A stretch of 64,000 nucleotides of DNA from Bacillus sp. ZZV12-4809 (GCF_009849585.1 NZ_VCRN01000004.1:186001-250000); one strand, 5' to 3'; shown: positions 1 to 9,113, numbered from the stretch's first letter. Notes: a model not told the origin generated them from the letters alone. Made by a program: numbers and translations.

Positions 1-1418
1 CCTGAGCTCGCATGCATATTCCCGACTGCCTGTTCAATAGATAATCTGAAGTGATTCAGCTTTTCGGCAATTTGTTCAGCTGATGCTTTTGAGCCTTCTG
101 CCAGCTTTTTCACTTCCTGGGATACAACCGCGAAGCCTTTGCCATGTTCGCCTGCCCGTGCAGCTTCAATAGCTGCATTTAATGCAAGCAGATTGGTTTG
201 CTCCGCGATGCCTGATATCAGGTTCACGATACTCTCAATTTCAGTAGCCTGTGTACCGAGCTCTTCTATAAATAGAGAGGAATCGTTTACCGTTTTTTTG
301 ATCTCGTTGATCTGCCGGATGATAGACTGAATTTCATCAAAACCTTCTTTTACCTGCTGTGCAACTGTATTGGATTGTTCGCTCACATCTGTCGAAGCTT
401 CTGCAATGCGCTGTATGCCTACAGCCATTTCTTCAATTGCCTTGGCTGATTCCTCGCTTCGGATCAGCTGTGTATCAGTAGCTCCGGCCACTTCCTGGAT
501 TCCTCTGACAATCAGGCTGCTGGCCTGGCTGATTTCTTCCACCTTATTTTCTATTTTACCCGAAGAAACCAGGAGTGCTTCTGAGGATGATTTGATGTCT
601 TCAACCATCACTTTTGTATGGTAGGTCATTTTTTTGAAAGACTCTGTCACGAGCCTAATTTCGTCATTTCCTTTTACTTTAATTGAACTTGCCTTCTCTT
701 CCGCTCCGCGAAGATCGCCATCAGCCATTAATTGCGCGGCTGAACTGATGCTTTGCAGCGGGAGCAGTCTTTTTCTGACGAACCAGGCCAAAATGGTGAC
801 CACTCCAAGGATTAACAGTATATTTATTACCAGATTCATCGGCAGCACTTCCAGGAGTACTTGGTCTGTAATGCTGCTAACATTCTCTGCATTGATATCC
901 ACACCCAATATCCCGATTATTTTTCCATCCGCTTTAATGGGTACGAACGCGGAAAGGTAGTCTCCATAATCAGGATCGTGAACGATTGGTGAGCTTGAAG
1001 CTTTTCCATCCAGGACAGGAGCAATATCTTCGTATGTTGTAGCCGTTGTCGGTGTTTTAATGTCTGCAGCAATATCGGAGTCATTCGGCAGACCATCCAC
1101 CATAATAAAGAGTTCTTTCTTCCCGGAGTCAGCCATTAAAGTATAGACGTAAAATGCGCCTGTTTTCTCGCGGAAATCATTCAGCTGTTCCCTGAGGTCC
1201 CAATAGGTTTCCGACTGATTGGGATTCTTTAAAAACTCCTTATATTTTTCGGTTTCCATCTTTGAGACAATATTGTCTGCAATGCTTAGGCTAAAGTTTT
1301 CAATAGAGGACTCTACTGAACTTTTTGTGCTTAAATAGAGCATAGAAATGTTTCCGAGTAAAACAATTGCCATTCCAAGAGCCATGACCAGTGCAATTCT
1401 ATTGCTGAGCTTTTTCAT
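1..1418 (-). CDS. Methyl-accepting chemotaxis protein, C-terminus beyond the window
   Basis: Membrane chemoreceptor feeding the CheA/CheW phosphorelay. The frame starts at ATG 1416-1418 behind a GGAG site and stays open for about 472 codons to the window edge. Order: N-terminal membrane helix (residues about 8-28), an extracellular cache-like sensor region (about 30-200, with [20 protein letters not shown]), a second membrane helix ([19 protein letters not shown]), a HAMP region, then the long signalling coiled coil containing the diagnostic hairpin tip [21 protein letters not shown]. The end of the signalling domain is missing only because the window ends. It lies downstream of, and is separated by a terminator from, the yhf operon, so its ligand cannot be inferred from neighbours. 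Confidence 0.93.
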   Translation of the reverse strand, partial: MKKLSNRIALVMALGMAIVLLGNISMLYLSTKSSVESSIENFSLSIADNIVSKMETEKYKEFLKNPNQSETYWDLREQLNDFREKTGAFYVYTLMADSGKKELFIMVDGLPNDSDIAADIKTPTTATTYEDIAPVLDGKASSSPIVHDPDYGDYLSAFVPIKADGKIIGILGVDINAENVSSITDQVLLEVLPMNLVINILLILGVVTILAWFVRKRLLPLQSISSAAQLMADGDLRGAEEKASSIKVKGNDEIRLVTESFKKMTYHTKVMVEDIKSSSEALLVSSGKIENKVEEISQASSLIVRGIQEVAGATDTQLIRSEESAKAIEEMAVGIQRIAEASTDVSEQSNTVAQQVKEGFDEIQSIIRQINEIKKTVNDSSLFIEELGTQATEIESIVNLISGIAEQTNLLALNAAIEAARAGEHGKGFAVVSQEVKKLAEGSKASAEQIAEKLNHFRLSIEQAVGNMHASS

Positions 1419-1453
1419 AAATTTCACTCCATCAGTAAATATTTCATATATGA

Positions 1454-1477
1454 ATTATAACTTTTAACCCGGTTAAA
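1454..1477 (-). promoter_or_regulatory. Putative promoter -10 and overlapping palindrome of the chemoreceptor gene
   Basis: On the minus strand a TATAAT hexamer lies at 1454-1459, about 36 bases before the receptor start. Immediately upstream is a 7-bp inverted repeat TTTAACC-C-GGTTAAA (1463-1477), overlapping where the -35 side would be. This placement is typical of a repressor operator. No sigma-D (TAAA/GCCGATAT) promoter was recognised. Assignment is inference. Confidence 0.4.
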
Positions 1478-1510
1478 TAGCACTAGAAAAATCGAAAATA
1501 CAAAAAAATA

Positions 1511-1531
1511 CTGAAACCATTCTGGCTCCAG
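1511..1531 (-). terminator. Rho-independent terminator of the yhf operon
   Basis: Minus-strand hairpin CTGGAGCCA-GAA-TGGTTTCAG (nine pairs including two G-U) followed by TATTTTTTTG. It sits just after the yhfW stop and before the chemoreceptor promoter. Confidence 0.8.
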
Positions 1532-1539
1532 CATCTCAC

Positions 1540-2733
1540 TTAATCTATTATCATCTTTAAAAAACTTTCGCCTTCCTCAGTCGCAGGCAATCCGAAAAAC
1601 TCGCTGAATGTTGCCCCAACGTCAGCCATCGAGTTTCTTTTTCCGATGTTAACCGGTTTTACCCGCTTACCGGCAGCAAGGATCGGGACGTATTCCCTCG
1701 TATGGTTGGAATGGCCGATGGTCGGGTCGTTGCCATGATCGGCCATGATTAGAATCAAATCGTCTGTTTCCATTCTGGGCAGGAATTTTGCGAGCCACTG
1801 ATCGGTTGTGTTGAGCAGACGCGCATACCAATCTGTATCCTGGGCATGTCCTGCCAGATCTGTTTCCTGTATATTGACCAAAAACGCAGCATCCTCTTTT
1901 TCTTTTACATACGAATTCTCTAAAGCCTGCAGGACTTTTTCTGTATCAACAATGGGATTTGCCGGCCCTTCGCCATGCAGAACATCCGCCGTTTTGCCAA
2001 TCCGGTGAACTTTAAGGCCATGGCGGGCAGCGATCATCGGAAATTGTCCGTCTATATTTACACCGTATCCCATATGATAGACTTCATAGCCTTTACCGTA
2101 TACCTTTGCCTTCGGGGCATCTACTCCCCACTGGCCTGGATTTTTCTCCTGTACAACTGACAGGATATGTTCAATGGTCGTATAGGGTCCTCCAAACGCA
2201 ATGACCCGGCTGGTGTCTAAATTCCTGCGGACAATTTTTCCGACTTCCTTTAATTTCTTGAAGGGCATTTTATTAAAATCTGCCGTTAAATTGATGATAT
2301 TTCCGAGCGAGGACTCAAGGTTATCCCCGATGACACAGGCACCATCCACTAAAAGCACCGGCCGGTCACTCCATGGATATTCAACCCGATAGCCTGCTAC
2401 CATCAATGCCTTGGCGAGATCAGAATGAATATCCTTCATTAATCTTTTATTCGAGCGCTTCGGGCAGCTCCCGGCAATTTCCTGATGCCCGAGATAGGTG
2501 TCTGCCCCGTAATGGGCTAAGGCAGAAAAGCCGTAAGCATTGGCAGGAGCTGCAGTCCCATCTGCAAGTGCCCCCAGTCCAAGCCTATATAGCGTGGGTA
2601 TTTCTAAAAAATCAGCCGACTCCCGGATATGCTTATAGGTATTGGCCCTGCAGTCAGAAGGATTGAACTCTCCGCAATCCTCCATTGCGCCAATGCCAAA
2701 GCTGTCAATCACCAGCAGAATTGCTTTTGCCAT
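1540..2733 (-). CDS. yhfW: YhfW-like phosphopentomutase-family protein
   Basis: Alkaline-phosphatase-superfamily enzyme related to DeoB phosphopentomutase. Visible are the N-terminal metal site LLVIDSFGIGAMED, the active-site segment GADTYLGHQEIAG (compare DTxTGHxE of DeoB) and the C-terminal metal motif ADHGNDPTIGHSNHTREY. One threonine of the DeoB active-site motif is Leu here, so true phosphopentomutase activity is not assured. A GTG nine bases upstream would add three residues; the ATG at 2731-2733 is chosen because the GTG is too close to the AGAGGAAG site. It follows the yhfX stop by two bases and is the last gene of the yhf operon. The substrate is not established. Confidence 0.85.
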   Translation of the reverse strand: MAKAILLVIDSFGIGAMEDCGEFNPSDCRANTYKHIRESADFLEIPTLYRLGLGALADGTAAPANAYGFSALAHYGADTYLGHQEIAGSCPKRSNKRLMKDIHSDLAKALMVAGYRVEYPWSDRPVLLVDGACVIGDNLESSLGNIINLTADFNKMPFKKLKEVGKIVRRNLDTSRVIAFGGPYTTIEHILSVVQEKNPGQWGVDAPKAKVYGKGYEVYHMGYGVNIDGQFPMIAARHGLKVHRIGKTADVLHGEGPANPIVDTEKVLQALENSYVKEKEDAAFLVNIQETDLAGHAQDTDWYARLLNTTDQWLAKFLPRMETDDLILIMADHGNDPTIGHSNHTREYVPILAAGKRVKPVNIGKRNSMADVGATFSEFFGLPATEEGESFLKMIID

Positions 2734-2735
2734 CC

Positions 2736-3896
2736 TTACCACTTCCTCTCAAAGTGAACCAGCTCCGGCTTTCCGCTTTGAATTCCTTTTACCAGGGCAA
2801 TATGGGCCCTGGTGACGAACACCTGGGTCCGGAAAGAGAAAACAGCAGTATCTCCTTCAGAGACTTTAAAACCGTTCGGTCTCTCAATTGCACCATAGTA
2901 GTCAATCGCTTCAGGATCAGGCTCGATTGCTTTTACATGCTGCTTCAATATATCTTTTTCATTGCTGCCGACGAGGCACCCGGTTAAGTGGGAACGCCCG
3001 TAATAGCCCCCGCCAATGACATAATAATGATCCTGATCCTGGTGGGACACTTCCGTTACATATACAATGGCAGGTTTCTCGGGCAGATCCCGGTAAGCAT
3101 GCAGCGGGGTCGTTCCGGTAAGGGCATGTCCCGGTTCCCCATGTGTTACCCCCTGTTCTGCCAGGAACGGAATGGTTTCACAGCTGGTCGCACTTGGACC
3201 GTTTACCTGTTTTACAGTGATGCCCTTTTTCTCTAGAATGTCTTTTGCTTTTAAAAGGGTTGTAAGGTTTGGAGTCGGTTCCATGCTTTTCTTATCTTTA
3301 GACAGCTGAAAGTTCGGGAAGGTTGTAACGCCTGCTATGTTAATCCCGGAAAGGCCAGCCAGTACGGTAAGCTCTTCATCCAGCTTTTCCAATCGAAAGC
3401 CGCCCTGCTGTCCGGGATAAATCATATCACCTTCTGCATACACCCTAAGAAGTACATCCTGAACCACGCCTGATTTTAAAGCCGCATCAGAAAGCTGTCT
3501 GGCACGTGCAAGGGAAAATAGGGTAATGACTTCAGGATTCCATGATAAAGCTTCTTTCCATTGATTTTTCCCCGGCTGAACCAGGTGGCCGACATTTCCG
3601 ATTTCAACTCCGCCTTCTGCCAATGTTTTAGCTTCGTCAAATTCAACAGCAACCGCCTTTTCGATGCCGTGCTCCGCAATAAACTTCCCTATAAACGGAA
3701 GCCTTCCCAGCTGTTTGCTCATGAAATAGAGCGTAAAATCATGATACTTTGCTGTATCAGCCAGAGCCTCTGCATTCTCTCCAAGGATATCAAGGTCAAT
3801 CACGTACGTATTCGGGGGTATAAGCCCGCTTTGATGCAAGGTAACTCCTGATTGAATCAGCTTAGGATTTCTGCGCTTTGTTACATCTAAAAACAT
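2736..3896 (-). CDS. yhfX: YhfX-like PLP enzyme, alanine-racemase N-terminal fold
   Basis: Fold-type III PLP protein of 386 residues. The N-terminal barrel strand TYVIDLDILGENAEAL leads into LYFMSKQLGR, where Lys61 is the expected Schiff-base lysine (the role of the VKANAYGHG lysine in alanine racemases). GEPGHALTGTTPLHA is a likely phosphate-binding stretch. The family includes amino-acid racemases, epimerases and D-amino-acid lyases; the exact reaction is not predictable. A strong AAGGGGGAG precedes ATG 3894-3896. Co-transcribed between yhfS and yhfW. Confidence 0.87.
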   Translation of the reverse strand: MFLDVTKRRNPKLIQSGVTLHQSGLIPPNTYVIDLDILGENAEALADTAKYHDFTLYFMSKQLGRLPFIGKFIAEHGIEKAVAVEFDEAKTLAEGGVEIGNVGHLVQPGKNQWKEALSWNPEVITLFSLARARQLSDAALKSGVVQDVLLRVYAEGDMIYPGQQGGFRLEKLDEELTVLAGLSGINIAGVTTFPNFQLSKDKKSMEPTPNLTTLLKAKDILEKKGITVKQVNGPSATSCETIPFLAEQGVTHGEPGHALTGTTPLHAYRDLPEKPAIVYVTEVSHQDQDHYYVIGGGYYGRSHLTGCLVGSNEKDILKQHVKAIEPDPEAIDYYGAIERPNGFKVSEGDTAVFSFRTQVFVTRAHIALVKGIQSGKPELVHFERKW

Positions 3897-3923
3897 GAAA
3901 GTCTCCCCCTTTATATACGGGTA

Positions 3924-5066
3924 TCAACGATGCTGCACTTCTTTTGCAAGAGGTATCACTTTTTCCAGAATGCCGATAATTGTTCCTGCTCCTGATTTCA
4001 TTGGATTGATGCGCAGTCCATATTCCTTCAGCTCAGGCTGCGCTTCCAAAAAGCTTCCGGAAACGCGGTATATCATCGGAATGATTTCATATTTTGATTC
4101 TGCCCCAACCGGATGGGTGGCCGCCCCATGCTCGTCACTGATGCTGATCACATGTTGAGCGATCGGATCCTCCAGCTCTACAATAACGTTTTTGGATTGG
4201 GCATTCGTCATGTAGGCGGAGCGAATGCCCTTTACAGCCCCTTCATTCAGATGGCGGCAGAGCTCTTCCACCTGCTCGTTCTGAATAGCCAGTGACACAG
4301 GTGCGAAGGTCATCATTCTTAAAAGCTCCATAGCCTCGTAGCCCTGAACCTGGCCGCCGCCCGAGTAGTTATAGTGATGCACCCGTTCGAGGGCGTCTTT
4401 CTTGCCGGCAATGACCGCGATTCCTTCCGGCCCAAGAAGCTTAAAGCCAGAAAAGGTGGAGTAGTCTGCTCCTAATTCCACACCAATTCCCTTTGTCTTC
4501 AGTGCACAATAATTATCGTCTACGACGATTGGAAGATCCGGGCGTTCTTCCTTCACCATTTTAATGACTTCAGCTAGTTCATAATGATCTGTCGGCTGCT
4601 GGCGGGCATGCTGAATATAGAAAACTTTAGGATTTTGGTGATTTCTGATGGCCGTTCTGATTTCCTCAATATGGTTGTAATTAGCCTGGACTGTTTTAAT
4701 GCCTAAGATCCTTAATGTTTCTTTCGTCGTCGTATACACAGGTGCCGTGTGAATGAACATTTCATCCCCAGGAGACAGGAGCATGCTGAGAATAGTGCGG
4801 ATCGCACCTGTTCCGGCTCCCCTCACAAGGGCACAGTCTTCTGTTCCAAAGAAATCTGCCAGTACTCTTTCCACGAGATACGTCTGTTCCGGCCGCTTAT
4901 ATTGGGGTGAGACACCGAGGTCTCCCATCGAAAGAAATTGCCTGCCCTTGAAATAGCGGCTCATTCTGTCGACTAGCTTAAATTGCTTTTCCTGAGCTTC
5001 CTGTATCGATAAGCTTGGCAAAACTGAATCTGCGTACTTTAATTGGGCTCGGTTGTATGTGGACAT
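3924..5066 (-). CDS. yhfS: YhfS-like PLP-dependent enzyme, aminotransferase fold
   Basis: Fold-type I PLP enzyme of 380 residues. VVDDNYC supplies the aspartate that contacts the pyridine nitrogen (Asp183/184), and FSGFKLLGPEGIAVIAG carries the Schiff-base lysine Lys209. VRGAGTGAIRTIL is the cofactor phosphate-binding segment. Resembles cystathionine-lyase or cysteine-desulfurase-like proteins, but the substrate is unknown. Its ATG overlaps the php stop by one base (TAATG), so the two are translationally coupled. Confidence 0.88.
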   Translation of the reverse strand: MSTYNRAQLKYADSVLPSLSIQEAQEKQFKLVDRMSRYFKGRQFLSMGDLGVSPQYKRPEQTYLVERVLADFFGTEDCALVRGAGTGAIRTILSMLLSPGDEMFIHTAPVYTTTKETLRILGIKTVQANYNHIEEIRTAIRNHQNPKVFYIQHARQQPTDHYELAEVIKMVKEERPDLPIVVDDNYCALKTKGIGVELGADYSTFSGFKLLGPEGIAVIAGKKDALERVHHYNYSGGGQVQGYEAMELLRMMTFAPVSLAIQNEQVEELCRHLNEGAVKGIRSAYMTNAQSKNVIVELEDPIAQHVISISDEHGAATHPVGAESKYEIIPMIYRVSGSFLEAQPELKEYGLRINPMKSGAGTIIGILEKVIPLAKEVQHR

Positions 5067-5983
5067 TATGATCGCTCCCTTATTGAAAAAGCTCTGGATG
5101 GATTAACCGTCAGGAACCGATGAAGAATGCTTTCCGGAACGCCCGATTCTTTCAATTTTGGAATAAACGTCTCAAGCACAAGACCGTAGCCCGGGCCTCC
5201 GTTCTTCTTCCAATGCGATTTACGGGTTAAATCGGCTGAAAGCAGAATTTGATTTTCATAGCCGCGTTTTATGAAATCCAGGAGAAAAGCAGCTCTTTCT
5301 TCATCAGGACGGTAATTATTTTTTCCGATCGTATCAAACGCAATATAAGCTCCTGTTTCCAAAACAGCGAGAACCTCGTCTTTATTCGGGTTGAGATCCT
5401 GATGGCCGATGATGATCTGACCAGCTGGAAGTCCATGCTTCGTCAGCAGCTCCACCTGTTCGTAGCCAAGTGTTCCGAGCGTTGTATGTGTGGTTACCGG
5501 AAGGCCGGTTTCGACACCAGCCATCGCGGCACCAATTAAGAGCTCGTGTTCGATTGGCTTCATTTCATTTTTGCTTGTGCCCACTTCCCCGATGACACCG
5601 GGAAGTATGCCTGTATCTCCGATTCCTTCCGTTGCTTCTTTGATAAAATGCTGCGCAAACTGCTCTGCTTTCCAGCCGTCGGCATAGTGAGGGATATATG
5701 GGTCTTTATAAAAGCCAGTACATGTAATAAGGTGAACTCCTGTTGCCTCGCTTAGCCTTTTTAGCACGGGAGCGTTTCGGCCCATGCCGTCATTTGTCAC
5801 TTCCACCATCGACCTTCCGCCAAAACGATAGAAATCCTCCAATTCCTCACGCATGCCCTGTTCATCATCCAAAATAGTATCGGGATCTTTTTTCACTCGC
5901 GAAAGATCAATGGAGAGATGCTCGTGAGCCGAGCAAATCCCCAATTCTTCCGGAGCAATTTTTCCAAGTACGGTTTGTATCAT
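5066..5983 (-). CDS. php: Phosphotriesterase homology protein (Php family)
   Basis: Amidohydrolase-superfamily TIM-barrel enzyme, 305 residues. All expected binuclear metal ligands are visible: His20 and His22 (AHEHLS), His166 (TTHTTLG), His194 (IIGHQDLN) and Asp251 (LLSADLTRKS). The bridging position that is a carbamylated lysine in phosphotriesterase is Glu133 (GEVGTSKNE), as in the Escherichia coli PHP subfamily. Probably a lactonase, esterase or similar hydrolase of the yhf pathway; organophosphate hydrolysis is not implied. Confidence 0.9.
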   Translation of the reverse strand: MIQTVLGKIAPEELGICSAHEHLSIDLSRVKKDPDTILDDEQGMREELEDFYRFGGRSMVEVTNDGMGRNAPVLKRLSEATGVHLITCTGFYKDPYIPHYADGWKAEQFAQHFIKEATEGIGDTGILPGVIGEVGTSKNEMKPIEHELLIGAAMAGVETGLPVTTHTTLGTLGYEQVELLTKHGLPAGQIIIGHQDLNPNKDEVLAVLETGAYIAFDTIGKNNYRPDEERAAFLLDFIKRGYENQILLSADLTRKSHWKKNGGPGYGLVLETFIPKLKESGVPESILHRFLTVNPSRAFSIRERS

Positions 5984-6009
5984 GGCAGTCCGCTCCGTTT
6001 CTAATTTTT

Positions 6010-7302
6010 TTACTGAGGTATGTTCATGATTCCAAGTGCAACCAGGATATTGGCAATGATTCCGACTGCAATGGCACCCACAGGGCCGACTGCAATGCGG
6101 ACAATTGGGCGTCCGGCCGCTTCATTCAGCAAATAGAAGCCGGCAATGAAGAAGAAGCCGAACCCCGGAGCAATCGCGTTGGCAGCATTCGCTCCGCCAA
6201 TTAATAGCGCTACTTCCAAAAGCTTGGTCATCGCACTGCGTATATTTTCTCCGGAATTACGGACACCGGGATATTTATCAAGGAATCTCGCAATGGAGCT
6301 TAATAGCATTACTTCTATGAAAATAATAATGACACCGCCGATTAAGGCTACCCAGACATTCGGGGAGAAAAATCCGACGACGAAAATGAGTGTGAATCCG
6401 ACTGGGCTGTATACACCTGTTGCGATTGCTGTACTGGCGACAAGCGGGATAAAGCCTAGCGCACGGGCAGCCGCGGCAATTCCGGCATCAGTTGCTTTGC
6501 CTTCCGCTAATAGATTTAAAGAAATCGGATCTCCGGCCATGATCCATAGATTGGTAGCAGCTGCAATGAGACCGCCAATGATCATAAAGAACCCAACATT
6601 TTTTCTGATTTTAGCCACCTTGTCACTGAATACCGCAGCAAGGTCGATAGAGGAGCCTTCTTCCGCTTTTTCTTTCATGGCAAAAACAAGGAGGAAGATC
6701 ATTCCTGTGATAAGAGCCATTCCTTCCTGGTTCAGTGTGACTGTTGTGCCTGAAATCGTAAGAACTCCGCTTTCGTTCAGCCAGACAGCGAGCTGGCGGA
6801 TCAGCGCTGACACAATAAATGTGATAACCCCTTTTTTCACGCTAAACTGCATGGCAACCGCAAGCGCCGGGAATGCCATAAATGTAACAACAACCGGCGT
6901 TCCTACCGCTCCCATGGCTTCAAGGAAATTAAGCGGCAGATAATCGAACAGCTTCACAAAGCCCTCGAGACCGATTAACAGCCCTGCTCCATAAGCACCG
7001 CCAATCACTGCCGCAAGCGGTGTTCCCCATTTATTCTTCGGTGTCAGCAATCCAATAATATCAGTCCCCAGCAGGATACTGTGAACAAGAATGATACTGG
7101 CCGAGAGTGTAAACGGTATTCCAAATCCGATTACCAGGCCGAAGCTCATCGCAAAGGCAGTGAAGGCAAGATCCCGTCTCGTCATCCGCCCTTCAACATG
7201 TTCTGAGACAATTGGACGAAGGCCATCATTGAAAACCGCAATATTCATATTGGCCAACACAGCAGCAACGGCACCAATCAGGATAATTAATGTCATTTCC
7301 AT
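6010..7302 (-). CDS. yhfT: YhfT family multi-spanning membrane protein
   Basis: 430 residues, nearly all hydrophobic, with about a dozen predicted membrane helices. The N-terminus MEMTLIILIGAVAAVLANM is followed by VFNDGLRPIVSEHVEGRMTRRD, characteristic of the YhfT family. No ATPase or PTS domain is present, so it is presumably a secondary carrier or channel for the yhf substrate. A GAGGGGG site precedes ATG 7300-7302. Lies between yhfU and php in the operon. Confidence 0.85.
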   Translation of the reverse strand: MEMTLIILIGAVAAVLANMNIAVFNDGLRPIVSEHVEGRMTRRDLAFTAFAMSFGLVIGFGIPFTLSASIILVHSILLGTDIIGLLTPKNKWGTPLAAVIGGAYGAGLLIGLEGFVKLFDYLPLNFLEAMGAVGTPVVVTFMAFPALAVAMQFSVKKGVITFIVSALIRQLAVWLNESGVLTISGTTVTLNQEGMALITGMIFLLVFAMKEKAEEGSSIDLAAVFSDKVAKIRKNVGFFMIIGGLIAAATNLWIMAGDPISLNLLAEGKATDAGIAAAARALGFIPLVASTAIATGVYSPVGFTLIFVVGFFSPNVWVALIGGVIIIFIEVMLLSSIARFLDKYPGVRNSGENIRSAMTKLLEVALLIGGANAANAIAPGFGFFFIAGFYLLNEAAGRPIVRIAVGPVGAIAVGIIANILVALGIMNIPQ

Positions 7303-7329
7303 TTCTTTTTCCCCCTCAAATAAAATGGA

Positions 7330-7689
7330 TTAGCTTTTATTCTTTAAAGCTTTGATAATCATAGGCACAGCAACCTCTTTATGGTCAGCCGTGAATCCAA
7401 ACGCTTTTTTCCCTTCGCTGACAGCGGTTACAATTTTATCCTCAACCGGCTTTTTCCCCGGCATGGAAACCGTCTCGCAGTTCGGCTTGCCGAGAAGGGC
7501 AATCGCCATGGCTAAAGCACCGCCGCCTCCTGTATGGCAGGCCCCTACATAATAATCTGCCTGTCCTGTCTTAACGGCCATCGCCGCTTCGAGATCTGAC
7601 TTGACCATCGTTGTTATGCTGCTGTCAATCTCCTTTATTAAACTCTCAATCTCTTTTTTATCAACCTGTCCGCCAACTACAATCTTCAT
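7330..7689 (-). CDS. yhfU: YhfU family small soluble protein (DUF2620)
   Basis: 119-residue soluble protein without membrane segments. It contains a conserved glycine-rich stretch, YYVGACHTGGGGALAMAIALLG, typical of DUF2620/YhfU. It always travels with yhfT in this operon type and could be an accessory or cytoplasmic partner of the YhfT carrier. That role is inference; there is no catalytic signature I can name. Confidence 0.82.
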   Translation of the reverse strand: MKIVVGGQVDKKEIESLIKEIDSSITTMVKSDLEAAMAVKTGQADYYVGACHTGGGGALAMAIALLGKPNCETVSMPGKKPVEDKIVTAVSEGKKAFGFTADHKEVAVPMIIKALKNKS

Positions 7690-7690
7690 C

Positions 7691-8065
7691 TTAATTTCCT
7701 CCCTTGTTTAGTTGCAGTACATTTGTGTAATGGATGAGCAGAAAATCGATTTCCTCTTGGGGGAGCTGTTTCTTCCATTGCTGCTGTACAAATTCGATTT
7801 CCTTCATTGCTGTGGATGCTTCCGGTGACTGTTTGACTTCATCCAGCAAAGCAGGATGGGGAGCCTCTACTAGTTCTTCCTTTTCAATTCTCGTCAGAGC
7901 TGTCGGCAAATGCGTGAAAAGCATCTCAGCCCCGTCTATGGCATCCTTTCTCAAGTGTGACTGTAAATGCATAAATGCTAACGTGCTTATATCGGCTGCT
8001 TTGGTGCTGACCACAGTTGAAGCTAAAAGGATATCCATTCTTTCTTTGAGCTGGTTTATATCCAT
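7691..8065 (-). CDS. yhfY: PRD-domain protein, YhfY-like
   Basis: 124 residues resembling a single PTS regulation domain. LFTHLPTALTRIEKEE contains the His-Leu...Arg pattern of the domain core, and EEIDFLLIHYTNVL matches the conserved helix that carries the second histidine. No DNA-binding or PTS EIIA part is attached, so it may act by binding a partner such as YhfZ. GGAGGGG precedes the ATG; its stop is one base before yhfU. Confidence 0.72.
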   Translation of the reverse strand: MDINQLKERMDILLASTVVSTKAADISTLAFMHLQSHLRKDAIDGAEMLFTHLPTALTRIEKEELVEAPHPALLDEVKQSPEASTAMKEIEFVQQQWKKQLPQEEIDFLLIHYTNVLQLNKGGN

Positions 8066-8081
8066 TCTTTTAACCCCTCCA

Positions 8082-8135
8082 AAATACAGTATTTAGTATA
8101 TTAATAGTGCTAAGAAACTAGAACATAGTTTCTTA
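8082..8135. promoter_or_regulatory. Two palindromes between yhfZ and yhfY
   Basis: A perfect 10-bp inverted repeat TAAGAAACTA-GAACA-TAGTTTCTTA (8111-8135) includes the yhfZ stop. It is followed by a 13-bp palindrome AAATACAGTATTT (8082-8094) just ahead of the yhfY ribosome-binding site. Neither has a U tract, so these are not simple terminators. They could be operators for YhfZ or an mRNA element setting the regulator-to-enzyme ratio. Confidence 0.5.
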
Positions 8136-9065
8136 ATAGTGAGGATATTTTTTCTCTTCCTCCACTAGCCTTTGGATCTCTTCCACTTTACTGAACTGGA
8201 GCAGCTGGATTTGTTCTCTGATATTGGTTCTTTCACTTTCAATGACTATGGCCGCTGTGTTTGCTTTTCTAGCCAGCTCCTTTGCCTTTTTTGATTTAAA
8301 ATCAGAGGTGGCAAACGTTTTTAGTGCTCTCGCTTCATCAACGTTCCAGACCGCAGCATCAATACTGCCGTTCTTCAGCATATTGAAAAGCTGCATGTAG
8401 TCTACCTTTATTAATTCAACGTTGTGCTCTTCACATTCAAGGAGGGTAATATTGGCCTGGTCGGCAGATGAATAGTCAATTCCGACTTTCATGCCATCTG
8501 TAATCTCATTGCTTTTATGATTCGAAAAGAAAACTTTATGGGATGTTACATACGTTTCCGGCCCAAGGATATGGAGAATTTCTAAGCCCTCAAACTCCTG
8601 AACAGCCTCTTCTGCGGCCAGCTGGGACATGATGGCAAAATCGTATCGCCGGGTTTTTAGGGATTCGACCCGCCTTCTCGCCCCTCTCATATAAGCAAGT
8701 CCAGACTTCTTGTTGATTTCCTCAAACCCCTCGACAATACCAGTCGCCAGGCCTTCATACTTGCGGGAATATGGAAGCGGCATTACCCCCATCACCGGTC
8801 CGATGCCGGCAATCTCATACAGCAGGTTGATGTCCCTCTTTTTCAAAAAGGTACCAAGATGACCTCTGGATTCAAGGGAAATAGCATGCAAATCTTCCAG
8901 CACCCTTAATGCCCCCTGCACCGTTCCACGGCCCAAGGATAGCTTCTCTGTAAAATCACTTACCCGGGGAATTCTCTCTCCCTCAGAAAACCGGATAAGC
9001 TCCTTTGCAATAAACTTGGCGGCCAGCCCATTCTTTGAATATAAACTTTCCCAAATACGGCTCAT
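8133..9065 (-). CDS. yhfZ: YhfZ-like transcriptional regulator (GntR-like HTH plus ligand-binding domain)
   Basis: 310 residues. The N-terminal part (about 10-75) is a winged helix: RIPRVSDFTEKLSLGRGTVQ followed by GALRVLEDLHAISLESRGHLGTFL, the arrangement of GntR-type DNA-binding domains. Residues about 85-300 resemble a periplasmic-binding-protein fold (KTRRYDFAIMSQLAAEEAV, NGSIDAAVWNVDEARAL), presumably the effector pocket. First gene of the operon, so it probably autoregulates it. Confidence 0.85.
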   Translation of the reverse strand: MSRIWESLYSKNGLAAKFIAKELIRFSEGERIPRVSDFTEKLSLGRGTVQGALRVLEDLHAISLESRGHLGTFLKKRDINLLYEIAGIGPVMGVMPLPYSRKYEGLATGIVEGFEEINKKSGLAYMRGARRRVESLKTRRYDFAIMSQLAAEEAVQEFEGLEILHILGPETYVTSHKVFFSNHKSNEITDGMKVGIDYSSADQANITLLECEEHNVELIKVDYMQLFNMLKNGSIDAAVWNVDEARALKTFATSDFKSKKAKELARKANTAAIVIESERTNIREQIQLLQFSKVEEIQRLVEEEKKYPHY

Positions 9066-9093
9066 TTCACAAAACCTCTTTACCTTCAGATCA

Positions 9094-9113
9094 ATATACG
9101 AAAAACTGTATAT
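9094..9113 (-). promoter_or_regulatory. Possible operator/promoter of the yhf operon
   Basis: Inverted repeat ATATAC-N8-GTATAT located 29 to 48 bases upstream of the yhfZ start. It shares the GTAT/ATAC half-site with the palindrome at 8082-8094, so both may be YhfZ targets. No convincing -35/-10 pair could be fixed. Confidence 0.35.

Noticed and set aside
5066-5983. True phosphotriesterase
   Set aside because: Glu133 replaces the carbamylated lysine, which marks the PHP subfamily rather than organophosphate hydrolases.
6146-6943. 265-codon plus-strand frame opposite yhfT
   Set aside because: Antisense shadow of a GC-biased membrane gene; no ribosome-binding site and no recognisable domain.
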